From Streptomyces sp. (GTDB lineage: Bacteria > Actinomycetota > Actinomycetes > Streptomycetales > Streptomycetaceae), in contig NZ_JAEKKT010000135.1 of the NCBI RefSeq assembly GCF_019510245.1, forward strand, positions 1-64,000: a stretch of DNA of 64,000 nt, in the 5' to 3' direction. Each line of letters begins with the position of its first letter. The first letter of the stretch is position 1. The position numbers were made by a program, and so were the translations under genes. Below the pieces are notes generated by a model. That model saw nothing but the letters and a program-made list of their open reading frames with translations. It had not been told where the DNA came from and ran no database searches. Below, in pieces: positions 45,180 through 53,797 of this stretch.

Positions 45180-45212
45180 TGAAAGTAACTCTCAAAATCT
45201 AGGGACTGTCAA
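45180..45212 (-). promoter_or_regulatory. MFS-TetR promoter with overlapping operator
   Basis: On the minus strand a consensus -35 TTGACA (45212-45207) is followed after 17 bp by GTTACT (45189-45184) as -10. The -10 lies within TGAAAGT-A-ACTCTCA (45180-45194), a 7-1-7 inverted repeat with one mismatch. The transcript would start close to the ATG at 45175, giving a very short leader or none. A TetR operator overlapping -10 fits the downstream repressor gene. Confidence 0.65.
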
Positions 45213-45251
45213 TGGCGAGTCGATGTCGTAACGTGGGCTGCGGGCACGAAA

Positions 45252-45283
45252 AAGTGGCCACGGCTCGGGAGCCGTGGCCACTT
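45252..45283 (-). terminator. Intrinsic terminator of the hemolysin III gene
   Basis: AAGTGGCCACGGC and GCCGTGGCCACTT form a perfect 13-bp stem with a 6-nt loop. On the minus strand it is followed by TTTTTCG, a real T-run. It ends 19 bp past the stop of the gene at 45302. Confidence 0.9.
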
Positions 45284-45301
45284 CGAGGAGCGGCGGTGGG
45301 G

Positions 45302-46018
45302 CTATGCGTGCTGGTAGGCCACCAGGGAGATGCCGACGTAGTGCACGACGAACGCGGCCAGCGTGAAGGAGTGGAACACCTCGTGGAACCCGAAGTACCG
45401 GGGTGACGGGTTCGGGCGCTTGATGCCGTAGATCACGCCGCCGGCGCTGTACAGCAGGCCGCCGACGATCACCAGGACCAGGACCGAGACGCCGCCGGTG
45501 CGCATGAAGTCGGGCAGGTAGAAGACCGCCGCCCAGCCCATCGCTATGTAGCAGGGCGTGTACAGCCAGCGCGGCGCGCCGACCCAGAAGACCCGGAAGG
45601 CGATGCCGGCGGCCGCCGCGGCCCAGATGCCCCACAGCAGCCACTGGCCCTTGGCGGCGGGGAGGAGCAGCAGGGTCAGCGGGGTGTACGTGCCCGCGAT
45701 GATCAGGAAGATGTTGGCGTGGTCGAGTCTGCGCAGGATGCCGTCCATGCGCGGGCTCCAGTTGCCCCGGTGGTACAGCGCGCTCACGCCGAACAGCAGG
45801 CACGCCGTCAGGGCGTAGATCCCGCAGGCGACGCGGCCGCGCGGGGAGTCGGCGAGGGCGGTGAGGACGAGACCCGCCACGAGTACGGCCGGGAACATGC
45901 CCAGGTGCAGCCATCCGCGCAGCTTGGGCTTGACCTGTTGCGACAGGGAGGAGAGCGCAGCGGGACCGCGGCCGGCGGCCGGCGGTTCCGTGGGCGCGTC
46001 GGGGACGGACGCAGTCAT
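45302..46018 (-). CDS. Hemolysin III/TrhA (PAQR family) membrane protein
   Basis: 238 aa, seven transmembrane helices. PAQR motifs: CLLFGVSALYHRGNWSP with the SxxxH motif, RLDHANIFLIIAGTYTPL, and HEVFHSFTLAAFVVHYVG supplying the C-terminal metal-binding His residues. Bacterial members affect membrane energetics or lipid homeostasis rather than being proven toxins. ATG 46018 (MTASVPD) and ATG 46027 are both possible. Palindromic sites lie just upstream. Confidence 0.88.
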   Translation of the reverse strand: MTASVPDAPTEPPAAGRGPAALSSLSQQVKPKLRGWLHLGMFPAVLVAGLVLTALADSPRGRVACGIYALTACLLFGVSALYHRGNWSPRMDGILRRLDHANIFLIIAGTYTPLTLLLLPAAKGQWLLWGIWAAAAAGIAFRVFWVGAPRWLYTPCYIAMGWAAVFYLPDFMRTGGVSVLVLVIVGGLLYSAGGVIYGIKRPNPSPRYFGFHEVFHSFTLAAFVVHYVGISLVAYQHA

Positions 46019-46033
46019 GAAGAGCATCGTACC

Positions 46034-46053
46034 TACGGAACCGTAAGTTACGG
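46034..46053. promoter_or_regulatory. Operator-like palindromes upstream of hemolysin III
   Basis: Two overlapping perfect inverted repeats: TACGG-AA-CCGTA (46034-46045) and CCGTAA-G-TTACGG (46041-46053). They share the half-site CCGTA and lie 7-35 bp before the hemolysin III start codon. This arrangement is typical of cooperative TetR-type binding; no TetR gene is directly adjacent. Confidence 0.6.
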
Positions 46054-46371
46054 ATCAGTCTCGCTCGATGGCCGTCACGGAGTGGCCATCGTCTCACGGA
46101 GCCTCGGTTGCGCTCACATCGGTGAACAAAAAGACCTTGAGGCGAACTCAATATGGACGCAAAGAAACGCAGGTGGGCGCAGAAACCGTGGCCTTCCTCA
46201 CGTCGCTCATCTGTGACTCCCTCTGGACAGATGGGTGATCGGGTCGGAGGATCAAATGAGTGCAGTCGGCACCGGATGAGCGGCTACGAAGCATCCGGGT
46301 CGCGGCCCCCACGGGGCAACAAGGCCTGAAACAGGGCCACAAGATCAAAAATCCCTCATTTAGGAGCAATC
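46054..46371. other. pckA leader region
   Basis: About 320 bp with no gene. It is markedly richer in A and T than the surrounding DNA and contains TTGAG-GCGAA-CTCAA (46137-46151), a perfect 5-5-5 inverted repeat, so control of pckA by a regulator binding here is plausible. The last 20 bp carry the ribosome-binding site TTAGGAGC. Confidence 0.4.
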
Positions 46372-48195
46372 GTGGCGCGCGACATCGCGGCTCCCCCCGT
46401 CATCCCCACCAAACATCAGGAACTGATCTCGTGGGTCAACGAGATCGCCGAACTGACGCAGCCGGACAGCGTGGTCTGGTGTGACGGATCCGAGGCCGAG
46501 TACGAGCGACTGTGCGAAGAGCTCGTGGCGAAGGGCACCTTCAAGAAGCTCGACCCGATCAAGCGCCCCCACTCCTACTACGCGGCCTCCGACCCGACCG
46601 ACGTCGCCCGGGTCGAGGACCGCACGTTCATCTGCTCCGAGCGGGAGCAGGACGCCGGCCCGACCAACCACTGGAAGGACCCCGCCGAGATGCGGGAGAT
46701 CTTCTCGGGCGAGAAGGGCCTGTTCCGCGGCTCGATGAAGGGCCGGACGATGTACGTCGTCCCGTTCTGCATGGGCCCCCTCGGCTCGCCGCTGTCCGCC
46801 CTCGGCGTGGAGATCACGGACTCGGCGTACGTCGCCGTCTCCATGCGCACGATGACGCGCATGGGCCAGGCCGTCCTCGACGAGCTGGGCGAAGACGGCT
46901 TCTTCGTCAAGGCCGTCCACACCCTCGGCGCCCCGCTGGAGCCGGGCCAGGCCGACGTCCCCTGGCCGTGCAACCAGACCAAGTACATCTCGCACTTCCC
47001 CGAGTCGCGCGAGATCTGGTCCTACGGTTCCGGCTACGGCGGCAACGCCCTGCTCGGCAAGAAGTGCTACGCCCTGCGCATCGCCTCCGTCATGGCGCGC
47101 GACGAGGGCTGGCTCGCCGAGCACATGCTGATCCTCAAGCTCACGCCCCCGCAGGGCGAGTCGAAGTACGTCGCCGCAGCCTTCCCGAGCGCCTGCGGCA
47201 AGACGAACCTCGCCATGCTGGAGCCCACCGTCTCCGGCTGGACCGTCGAGACGATCGGCGACGACATCGCCTGGATGCGGTTCGGCGAGGACGGCCGCCT
47301 CTACGCGATCAACCCGGAGGCCGGCTTCTTCGGCGTCGCGCCCGGCACCGGTGAGCACACCAACGCCAACGCGATGAAGACGCTGTGGGGCAACGCGGTC
47401 TTCACCAACGTCGCGCTGACGGACGACGACGACATCTGGTGGGAGGGCATGACGGAGGAACTCCCGGCCCACCTCACCGACTGGAAGGGCAACGACTGGA
47501 CGCCGGGCTCCGAGACCCCGGCCGCCCACCCCAACGCCCGCTTCACCGTCCCCGCCGCCCAGTGCCCGATCATCGCGCCGGAGTGGGAGGACCCCCGGGG
47601 CGTGCCGATCTCGGCGATCCTCTTCGGCGGCCGCCGCGCCACCGCCGTACCGCTGGTGACCGAGTCCTTCGACTGGAACCACGGCGTCTTCCTCGGCGCC
47701 AACGTGGCCTCCGAGAAGACCGCCGCGGCCGAGGGCAAGGTCGGCGAGCTGCGCCGCGACCCGTTCGCGATGCTGCCGTTCTGCGGCTACAACATGGGCG
47801 ACTACATGGCCCACTGGATCGACGTGGCCAAGGACAAGGACCAGGCCAAGCTGCCGAAGATCTACTACGTCAACTGGTTCCGCAAGAACGACGAGGGCAA
47901 GTTCGTCTGGCCCGGCTTCGGCGAGAACTCCCGCGTCCTGAAGTGGATCGTGGAGCGCCTGGACGGCAAGGCGGAGGGTGTGGAGACGCCGATCGGCGTG
48001 CTGCCGACGCGCGACGCCCTCGACACCGACGGGCTCGACCTCGACGACAGCGACCTCGACTTCCTGCTGACCGTCGACAAGGAGGTCTGGCGGGAGGAGG
48101 CGGCACTCGTCCCCGACCACCTCAACACCTTCGGCGAGCACACGCCGAAGGAGCTGTGGGCCGAGTACCGGGCGCTCGTGGAGCGACTGGGATAA
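46372..48195 (+). CDS. pckA: Phosphoenolpyruvate carboxykinase (GTP)
   Basis: Converts oxaloacetate and GTP to phosphoenolpyruvate, linking the TCA cycle to gluconeogenesis. The 607-aa cytosolic protein has the GTP-type signature [13 protein letters not shown] (P-loop with the reactive Cys), [21 protein letters not shown], and FEWNHG-like [11 protein letters not shown]. The start is GTG 46372 with GGAG 6 nt upstream. In S. coelicolor this gene is, from memory, SCO4979. Confidence 0.97.
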   Translation: MARDIAAPPVIPTKHQELISWVNEIAELTQPDSVVWCDGSEAEYERLCEELVAKGTFKKLDPIKRPHSYYAASDPTDVARVEDRTFICSEREQDAGPTNHWKDPAEMREIFSGEKGLFRGSMKGRTMYVVPFCMGPLGSPLSALGVEITDSAYVAVSMRTMTRMGQAVLDELGEDGFFVKAVHTLGAPLEPGQADVPWPCNQTKYISHFPESREIWSYGSGYGGNALLGKKCYALRIASVMARDEGWLAEHMLILKLTPPQGESKYVAAAFPSACGKTNLAMLEPTVSGWTVETIGDDIAWMRFGEDGRLYAINPEAGFFGVAPGTGEHTNANAMKTLWGNAVFTNVALTDDDDIWWEGMTEELPAHLTDWKGNDWTPGSETPAAHPNARFTVPAAQCPIIAPEWEDPRGVPISAILFGGRRATAVPLVTESFDWNHGVFLGANVASEKTAAAEGKVGELRRDPFAMLPFCGYNMGDYMAHWIDVAKDKDQAKLPKIYYVNWFRKNDEGKFVWPGFGENSRVLKWIVERLDGKAEGVETPIGVLPTRDALDTDGLDLDDSDLDFLLTVDKEVWREEAALVPDHLNTFGEHTPKELWAEYRALVERLG

Positions 48196-48214
48196 GCCGC
48201 CCTCCGTAAGGACT

Positions 48215-48266
48215 CCGCGGCCGGTTTGGATGTGCCCTGACCAGCGATCGTCACGACCGGCCGCGG
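48215..48266 (+). repeat. Inverted repeat downstream of pckA
   Basis: CCGCGGCCGGT and ACCGGCCGCGG form a perfect 11-bp stem separated by 30 nt, starting 20 bp after the pckA stop. It may act together with the stronger hairpin at 48309-48363 in termination or mRNA 3' stability. Confidence 0.5.
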
Positions 48267-48308
48267 TGTGAACCGGCGAGGCCGCGCACAACGGCGTGTG
48301 CGGCTCCC

Positions 48309-48363
48309 AGGCCTGCCGTCGTCCGCATCCGTCCGCCCCGACGGACGCGGCGACGGCAGGCCT
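48309..48363 (+). terminator. Large hairpin downstream of pckA
   Basis: AGGCCTGCCGTCG and CGACGGCAGGCCT form a perfect 13-bp stem. The interior can also pair (CGTCCG-CCCC-ACGGACG region). A TTCGCCTGTG tail follows. The likely terminator of pckA. Confidence 0.75.
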
Positions 48364-48511
48364 TCGCCTGTGCGGGTGGGCCCGCGGTCGCCCGCCGGGG
48401 TGATTTCCTGCGGCCGGTGAGCGCAAGACGGCTCGTGGCGAGCCGACCTGTGGACCGGCGTCGCAACGCTGTCGCCCGTGTTCACACCTCGGGTTCGATC
48501 GTTCACACCTG

Positions 48512-48736
48512 GTGCTCGATCGCGCACGGCCCGGGCCGGAACCGTGGCAGCGCCCCCTGCTGGCGCTGCTCCTGGCCCTGCCCGGTACCGCGGTCGCCGC
48601 CCCCGGCGACCTGGACACCGCCTTCGCCGGCGACGGCACGGTCCTAACCGACTTCGGCGGCGACGACTCCGCCGCCGACGTGGCGGTGCAGTCCGACGGC
48701 CGGATCGTCGCCGCCGGCCAGGGCGGACCGGACTGA
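48512..48736 (+). pseudogene. Delta-60 repeat protein, truncated after the first repeat
   Basis: GTG 48512 begins a secreted protein: WQRPLLALLLALPGTAVAAPG is a signal peptide, then DLDTAFAGDGTVLTDFGG and DVAVQSDGRIVAAG, one delta-60/NHL-type beta-propeller repeat. Full proteins of this kind have six or more repeats over several hundred residues. Here a stop occurs right after the first (QGGPD). The rest of the gene is absent and the neighbouring operon ends 6 bp away. Two imperfect 21-bp direct repeats (TTCACACCT-7N-GATCG, 48481-48522) sit at its 5' end. Confidence 0.7.
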
Positions 48737-48742
48737 GTTTCT

Positions 48743-49345
48743 TCAGTTGCCGCGTTCTTCCAAGTAGCGCGTATGTGTCTCCTGGCGTCTGGCCTCTGTG
48801 TCCCTCAGGGCCGTCGCCAAGTGCTCCGCCTCCTCCTTGAGGATCGTGAGCTGGCGTTCCAAGTGGCGTTCCGGGGGCTCCTGGCCCGGTGTCAGGCGTG
48901 TCCACCACCTTGTGCGTACGAAGCTGTCGACCGCCTCCGGGATGTCCTGCCGTACGGTCCGTGAGAGGACGTGGACGCCCTCCGGGTCCTGGGCCAGCAG
49001 TTCGGCGGGCCGGCCGGGGTCCAGCAACGCGGTGAGCAGGTCGGTCAGTTCGGTGAGCCGGGTCTCCGTGGCGGCCGGCAGCCCGACCTCCGCCAGGTAG
49101 GTCTCCAGTCTGCGGAAGTCGGCCCGCACCTCCGCCAGCTGGGCGGAGGGCGTCGGGAAGTCCGGCAGCGGGGGGCGCTCCGGCGGGGCGATCAGCGCGC
49201 CCGCGCCGTACAGGCCGGCCACCACCACCGGCCAGTACGGGCCGGCCACGCCCGTGAACGTCAGGACCAGACCGAGCAGGCCGCCCGCCGAACCGGTGAG
49301 GTTCTTGCGGGACTCCAGGTAGGCGAGGGCCTTATTGGTAGCCAC
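48743..49345 (-). CDS. XpaC-like membrane coiled-coil protein
   Basis: 200 aa. Two closely spaced hydrophobic segments (AGGLLGLVLTFTGVAGPYW and VVVAGLYGAGALIAPPE) form a hairpin in the membrane, followed by a long cytoplasmic helical and coiled-coil region (LERQLTILKEEAEHLATAL). XpaC proteins have the same layout and are encoded with TelA in Firmicutes; the assignment rests on layout and context rather than on a diagnostic motif. GTG 49345 overlaps the VWA gene by 14 bp. Last gene of the four-gene operon. Confidence 0.65.
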   Translation of the reverse strand: MATNKALAYLESRKNLTGSAGGLLGLVLTFTGVAGPYWPVVVAGLYGAGALIAPPERPPLPDFPTPSAQLAEVRADFRRLETYLAEVGLPAATETRLTELTDLLTALLDPGRPAELLAQDPEGVHVLSRTVRQDIPEAVDSFVRTRWWTRLTPGQEPPERHLERQLTILKEEAEHLATALRDTEARRQETHTRYLEERGN

Positions 49346-50861
49346 GGATCTCCTCGAAGGCGCCGTCCAGGGAGCCCTGCCGGCCGTCGAAGAGACGGCC
49401 GCCGGTCAGGGCGGCGATGTGCTGGAGTTCGGCACGGGAGGAGTCGCCGAAGAGGATGGGGAAGACGGGGATCTGCTGCCGGTCGGCGGAGAGCTGGTTG
49501 TAGAAGTCGTCGAAGTCACCGACCTTGGCGCCCGTGGTGTTCTCGCCGTCGGTCATCAGCACGATCGACGTGAAGGTATCCGCGGAGGGGTTCAGCTGGG
49601 CGTAGGCCTTCTCCAGGGAGGTGTAGATCGCCGTGTTGCCGTCGGCGTGCAGGGCGTCGGTGTCCTTGCGGATCGCGGCGAGGTCGGCCTTGTCGGCGAC
49701 CACGTGGGTGCTGACGCTCTTCACGTCCGAGCCGAACGGCATCAGGGTGACCTCCTCGCGGTGGCGGAAGTCGCCGGTGAGGCCGGTGAGGGCCGCCTTC
49801 AGGCGGGAGAGGCGGTCGCCCTCCATGGAGCCCGAGGTGTCCAGGACGTAGACCGTGCGGGAGGGCCGGCGCAGGTCGTTCTCGTAGGCCGAGATGAGCC
49901 CGTCGGCCACCGACCTGGTGCCGGGGAAGGGGAGTTCGCGGCGGCGGCCGGTGTCCAGGCCGGCGGCCGGGGCCACGGAGGCCACGACCGGGCGGCGGTG
50001 GGTGGTGTCCGTGATGAGCTTCTGCACGGCCGCCGTCCGCAGGTCCTCCGTCACCCTGCGGACGTCCTCACGGGTGGCGGAGGAGGTCGAGGCCAGGGAG
50101 GAGAACGGGTAGTCGGCGGTGACCACGCCGTCCTTCGGACGGATCACGGTGAGACCGGAGATGCCCTGGAGCACCGACTCGTAGTTGAGCAGGGCGTCGA
50201 CGTTGCCGCGCCGCCGGTAGGCCGAGGCCAGCCAGCCGGAGGAGCCCGAGGTCAGGGTCTGGCCCTTGAAGAACTTCCTCAGCCGGGGAGTCGCCCTGGT
50301 GACGTCGTCGTCCGTGAGCGCCGACTGGGCCCCGGAGAGCGCGGAGGCCACCGAGACCAGCGTGGCGAAGCCGGAGTTGGAACGGGCCGGGTCCGTCATG
50401 CCGTACGTCAGCCGGCCCGCTTCCACGGCCTGCTCGACCTGGGACCAGGTGACGTCGGCCGGTTTCCAGCCCAGCGACCGGACGGTGGCCGTCTTCACGC
50501 CGATCGCGACCGGGCTGGACATGATCGACGTCTCGGAGACGACCTTCCTCGCCGCCTCCGGGCGCAGCCGCAGGTAGTCGTCGGAGGACAGCCAGAGCGC
50601 GTCGTACCTGCCGTCCGCCTTCCCCCTGGCCAGCAGGTCGATGGCGTCCAGGGTGCCCATGTAGGTGGGCCGGACGGTGACCCCGGTGTCCTTGCGGACC
50701 CGGTCGAAGACGGCGGTCATGTCGCTGAGTTCGGAGGAGGCGAGGACCCGCAGGGTGCCGGGCTTCGGGGCCGTGGAGTCGTCGCCGTGGTCCTCGGAGG
50801 TGCAGCCGGAGAGGACGACGGCCGCCGTCGCGAGGAGGGCGAGGAGCGGGCGTCTGCTCAT
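49332..50861 (-). CDS. Lipoprotein with substrate-binding and VWA domains
   Basis: 509 aa, lipid-anchored outside the membrane (lipobox VVLSGC, Cys20). The first ~300 residues are a periplasmic-binding-protein-like domain (TLRVLASSELSDM, DPARSNSGFATL). A von Willebrand factor A domain follows, with an intact MIDAS: DTSGSMEGDRLSRLK, a Thr in the NTAIYTSL region, and LMTDGENTTG. This fusion suggests a metal-dependent protein interaction triggered by a ligand. ATG 50861 overlaps the stop of telA (ATGA). Confidence 0.88.
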   Translation of the reverse strand: MSRRPLLALLATAAVVLSGCTSEDHGDDSTAPKPGTLRVLASSELSDMTAVFDRVRKDTGVTVRPTYMGTLDAIDLLARGKADGRYDALWLSSDDYLRLRPEAARKVVSETSIMSSPVAIGVKTATVRSLGWKPADVTWSQVEQAVEAGRLTYGMTDPARSNSGFATLVSVASALSGAQSALTDDDVTRATPRLRKFFKGQTLTSGSSGWLASAYRRRGNVDALLNYESVLQGISGLTVIRPKDGVVTADYPFSSLASTSSATREDVRRVTEDLRTAAVQKLITDTTHRRPVVASVAPAAGLDTGRRRELPFPGTRSVADGLISAYENDLRRPSRTVYVLDTSGSMEGDRLSRLKAALTGLTGDFRHREEVTLMPFGSDVKSVSTHVVADKADLAAIRKDTDALHADGNTAIYTSLEKAYAQLNPSADTFTSIVLMTDGENTTGAKVGDFDDFYNQLSADRQQIPVFPILFGDSSRAELQHIAALTGGRLFDGRQGSLDGAFEEIRGYQ

Positions 50862-52075
50862 GCGAGGCCACCCTCCAGCGCGCTCTTCGAGCGGCTGCGC
50901 TCCAGGTAGGCGCTCGCCTGGTGGAGTTCGTCCGTGAGGGACTGCACGGTGTTCGCCATCGCCTCGGTCGCCTGGACCTTGTACGTGTCGATGGCGTCGA
51001 GGGTCCGGTAGATCTGCTGGAACGCGGCGCGCAGCGTCTCGGCGCCCACAGCCGGGTCGGCGGCGATGCGCTGGATCTCCCCGCTCTGGGTCGCGAGCAT
51101 CTCGGCGTTGCCCCGGATCAGGTCCTCGGTCGTCCCGCGCAACGCGTTGACCTGCTCGATCACCTTCTTCTGGTTGTCCAGCGCGGAGGCCAGCATGACC
51201 GAGATCCGCAGCGCGGAGACGGTGGTGGTGGCGGCGCGCTCGACGCCCTTGATCAGCTCGTCGTTGTTGCGCCGTACGACGTCCATCGCGAGGTAGCCCT
51301 GTGCGGACACCGCGAGCTGGGTGAGCAGGTCCTGGTGCTTCTGCCGGACCGGGAAGAGCACGTCCGCCCGTACCGCGTCGGCCTCCTGGGGGTCCGTGAG
51401 CCGGACGACGTGCTGCTCGACGGCGGTGTCCAGGGCCTGGGTGAGGACGACGTACTCCTGGAGCTTGCCCATGGTCTCCCAGAGCCGCACCCGCTCCGTC
51501 TGCAACGCCGCGTTGTCCCGCCGCAGTTCGTCCTGGCCGCCGCGCAGCGACCCCACGATCTTGTTCAACGTCCCCTGCGCCGAGGCGTACTTGGCGACGT
51601 GGTCGCGGAGCCTGTTGCCGCCGGGCAGCCGGGAGAGGAACTTGCGGCCCTTGCCCGCGGGCAGGTCGCGCGGGTCCAGGTCCTCGACGACCCTGCGCAG
51701 TTCGACCAGCGAGCCGGCCACCTTGGCCTGGGCGTCACCGCCCTTGTCGGGCAGGCTGCGGACGGCACGCTCCAGCATGCGGTTGGACTGCGAGGCGGCG
51801 GTGCGCATCTCGCCGGCGCCGAGGCCGGTGATCTCGCCGACCTTGCTCGCGAACTCCGGCGAGCGGGCGTCCAGGGCGGCGAGGTCCCGGACGTAGTCGG
51901 AGGCCTTGCGCGCCATGTCCGTACGGACGCCGTCGTCGACGGGCACCAGCCCGCCGGCCTTCTCCCGCGGCACGGGCGCGACCGCCTCGGGCGGGGTCAG
52001 TGTGAAGACGTCCTCGCCGCTCAGCGTGGGCGGGTGCTCGCCGCTGCTCGGCCTCATCTTGTCGAAGTTGCTCAC
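50858..52075 (-). CDS. Toxic anion resistance protein, TelA family
   Basis: 405 aa, cytoplasmic and strongly helical, with coiled coils. It has the TelA/KlaA family layout: a low-complexity N-terminus, then LRDHVAKYASAQGTLNKIVGSLRGG, TVSALRISVMLASALDNQKKVI and TQSGEIQRIA. TelA proteins accompany tellurite-resistance (Ter) systems and membrane-stress operons; the molecular activity is not known. ATG 52075 lies 13 bp after the upstream gene. Confidence 0.9.
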   Translation of the reverse strand: MSNFDKMRPSSGEHPPTLSGEDVFTLTPPEAVAPVPREKAGGLVPVDDGVRTDMARKASDYVRDLAALDARSPEFASKVGEITGLGAGEMRTAASQSNRMLERAVRSLPDKGGDAQAKVAGSLVELRRVVEDLDPRDLPAGKGRKFLSRLPGGNRLRDHVAKYASAQGTLNKIVGSLRGGQDELRRDNAALQTERVRLWETMGKLQEYVVLTQALDTAVEQHVVRLTDPQEADAVRADVLFPVRQKHQDLLTQLAVSAQGYLAMDVVRRNNDELIKGVERAATTTVSALRISVMLASALDNQKKVIEQVNALRGTTEDLIRGNAEMLATQSGEIQRIAADPAVGAETLRAAFQQIYRTLDAIDTYKVQATEAMANTVQSLTDELHQASAYLERSRSKSALEGGLA

Positions 52076-52088
52076 AGGGTCCCCCGGG

Positions 52089-53165
52089 TCAGCCGCGCGC
52101 CCGGCGGGCCATCTCGTGCAGCACCGCGGAGGTGGGCACGGGCGCCTGCCGGACGCCGGTCAGTGTCTGGTTGAGGTAGGCGGCGCGGTCGGCGGTGTCC
52201 CTGACGAACTCGGCGGAGTCGCCCTGGGGCCGGAAGCCGTGCTTGACGGCGAGCCTGCGCAGGGTGGGGTCGGTGCTGAGGAGTTCGCCGAGCTGCCGGC
52301 CGGCGTCGTCCAGCGGCACGATGGTGTGGTCGCTGTTGACCGTGGTGTCCGGGTAGAGGACGACGAGGTCGCCGGCGTCGTGCTGCTCCGCGAGCAGCGA
52401 CACCACCTGCGACTCGTACAGGCACACCAGCGGGTTGCCGGCGCCGCTGATGAAGTCCCTGAACACCGAGTCGCTGCTGGGCTGCTGCGCCCCCTGCACG
52501 CTGACCAGCTGGTGCAGCAGCGGCGCGGTCCTCGCGACGTCGCCGTCGCTCGCCACGACCCTTCCCCCGTTGGCGACATAGGAGGCGGCGGCGAGGTACA
52601 GCGCGCCGGAGTTGGAGGTCTCCGGGTCGGTACTGGTGATGAACAGCGTCCCGGTCAGCTCCCCGTGGGCCTTCGCCCCCTTGAGCTGCTGCCAGGTCCG
52701 GTCGTGCCGGGCGGCGTCCAGGTAGGCGGCCATCCTCAGGGTCCCCTTGCCCTTGCCGTCGAGTACGGCGAGCCCGTTGGCGGCCAGCACCTGGGCCGCG
52801 CTGCGGTGGGCGACCACGACGAGGGGCGAGTAGAAGGGGCGGGGGAGGGGCTGCCGGGCGTGGTACTTCTCGGCCAGCGTGTCGGCCGGGGCCGAGCTGG
52901 ACGGGAAGGCGAAGTCGTAGCCCTTCAGGTCCAGATCCTCCATGGCCCAGGATCCGGACGCCTCCGTCTTCACGGTGTAGCCCTTGGCGGCGAGGGCTTT
53001 CACCACATCGGGATCGGCGAAGAAGTCCGACTTCTCCGAACCGATCACACCGCGCACGGTCTTCGTTGCCGTGCCCTTGTCATCCCCTTGCCGGCCTGCG
53101 ACGACGGCAGCCACCACGCCACCGATCAGCAGCACCGCGAGGACGATTCCCGCGATACGTCTCAC
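52089..53165 (-). CDS. Membrane-anchored periplasmic-binding-like protein
   Basis: 358 aa. An N-terminal transmembrane anchor (RRIAGIVLAVLLIGGVVAAVVAG), then a type-2 periplasmic-binding fold (VRGVIGSEKSDFFADPDVV, GYDFAFPSSSAPADTL, TSTDPETSNSGALYLAA). The DPxxSNSG segment is shared with the VWA lipoprotein of the same operon, so the two domains are related. GTG 53165 begins the anchor; the frame is open to 53294. No ABC ATPase or permease is nearby, so it is probably a sensor or scaffold, not a transporter component. Confidence 0.82.
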   Translation of the reverse strand: MRRIAGIVLAVLLIGGVVAAVVAGRQGDDKGTATKTVRGVIGSEKSDFFADPDVVKALAAKGYTVKTEASGSWAMEDLDLKGYDFAFPSSSAPADTLAEKYHARQPLPRPFYSPLVVVAHRSAAQVLAANGLAVLDGKGKGTLRMAAYLDAARHDRTWQQLKGAKAHGELTGTLFITSTDPETSNSGALYLAAASYVANGGRVVASDGDVARTAPLLHQLVSVQGAQQPSSDSVFRDFISGAGNPLVCLYESQVVSLLAEQHDAGDLVVLYPDTTVNSDHTIVPLDDAGRQLGELLSTDPTLRRLAVKHGFRPQGDSAEFVRDTADRAAYLNQTLTGVRQAPVPTSAVLHEMARRARG

Positions 53166-53348
53166 GTGGGGGAGAGTGCTCCCGGAATCCCTCAGTCCTG
53201 GGTGGAACGGGTGAACGAGGGGTGAAGGGGGCGCCCCGGAACGAAACCGGAGCGCCGAAGTCCGCCGGGCGCCGTCAGGAGTGTCCTGTGGCAACCCGGT
53301 CCGCGCGTCGCTGCGGGAGCGCGCGGACCGGGGCCGTTCGGGGGTGGG

Positions 53349-53756
53349 TCAGCCGGCCGTGGTGAGTTCCGTGGCCGCCGCGTGGGCGTCCATGCGTTCC
53401 GCCGCGAGGATCGCGGCCGCGGTGTCCGCGCGGGACGCCGCGACCAGCAGGGCGCGGCCGGCGACGGCATGCGCGCGCTCGTGGAGCGCGGCCGGCTCCC
53501 GGGCCGCCGCCATGGATGCGCGGACCGGCGTACGCCCGCCCCGCAGCCGGGCCACCTGCTCGGCCAGCCGGGTCGCGGCGGCGTCGAGGTCGGTGGACGG
53601 CGTGAGTGCGCGCAGCTCGTCGGTGACGGCGAGCAGCGCGGCGAGGTGTCCGGCGAGCTGGATGTCCAGCTCCTCCTCGCGCGTCCGGTGGGGGAAGTCG
53701 GAAGAGGGGCCGGCCATCGTGCTGTGGACCGACTTGGTGCGGATCGGCTCGTACAT
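53349..53756 (-). CDS. SCO4983-like conserved protein
   Basis: 135 aa, helical and Ala-rich, with no membrane segment. It begins MYEPIRTKSVHSTMAGPSSD and continues with EEELDIQLAGHLAALLAVTDELRAL. From memory this matches a Streptomyces protein family named after SCO4983, of unknown function; its place four genes after pckA agrees with that. Its ribosome-binding site is locked in a hairpin (53764-53789), pointing to translational control. Confidence 0.75.
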   Translation of the reverse strand: MYEPIRTKSVHSTMAGPSSDFPHRTREEELDIQLAGHLAALLAVTDELRALTPSTDLDAAATRLAEQVARLRGGRTPVRASMAAAREPAALHERAHAVAGRALLVAASRADTAAAILAAERMDAHAAATELTTAG

Positions 53757-53763
53757 GGGAGAT

Positions 53764-53789
53764 GGCCTCCTGTGCTCTGACAGGAAGCC
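53764..53789 (-). promoter_or_regulatory. Leader hairpin that sequesters the Shine-Dalgarno sequence
   Basis: On the minus strand GGCTTCCTGT-CAGAGC-ACAGGAGGCC folds into a 10-bp stem (one G-U pair) with a 6-nt loop. The 3' arm contains the AGGAGG ribosome-binding site, 7 nt before ATG 53756 counted from the end of the arm. Ribosome access would require the stem to open. Confidence 0.65.
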
Positions 53790-53797
53790 ATCCTAGC

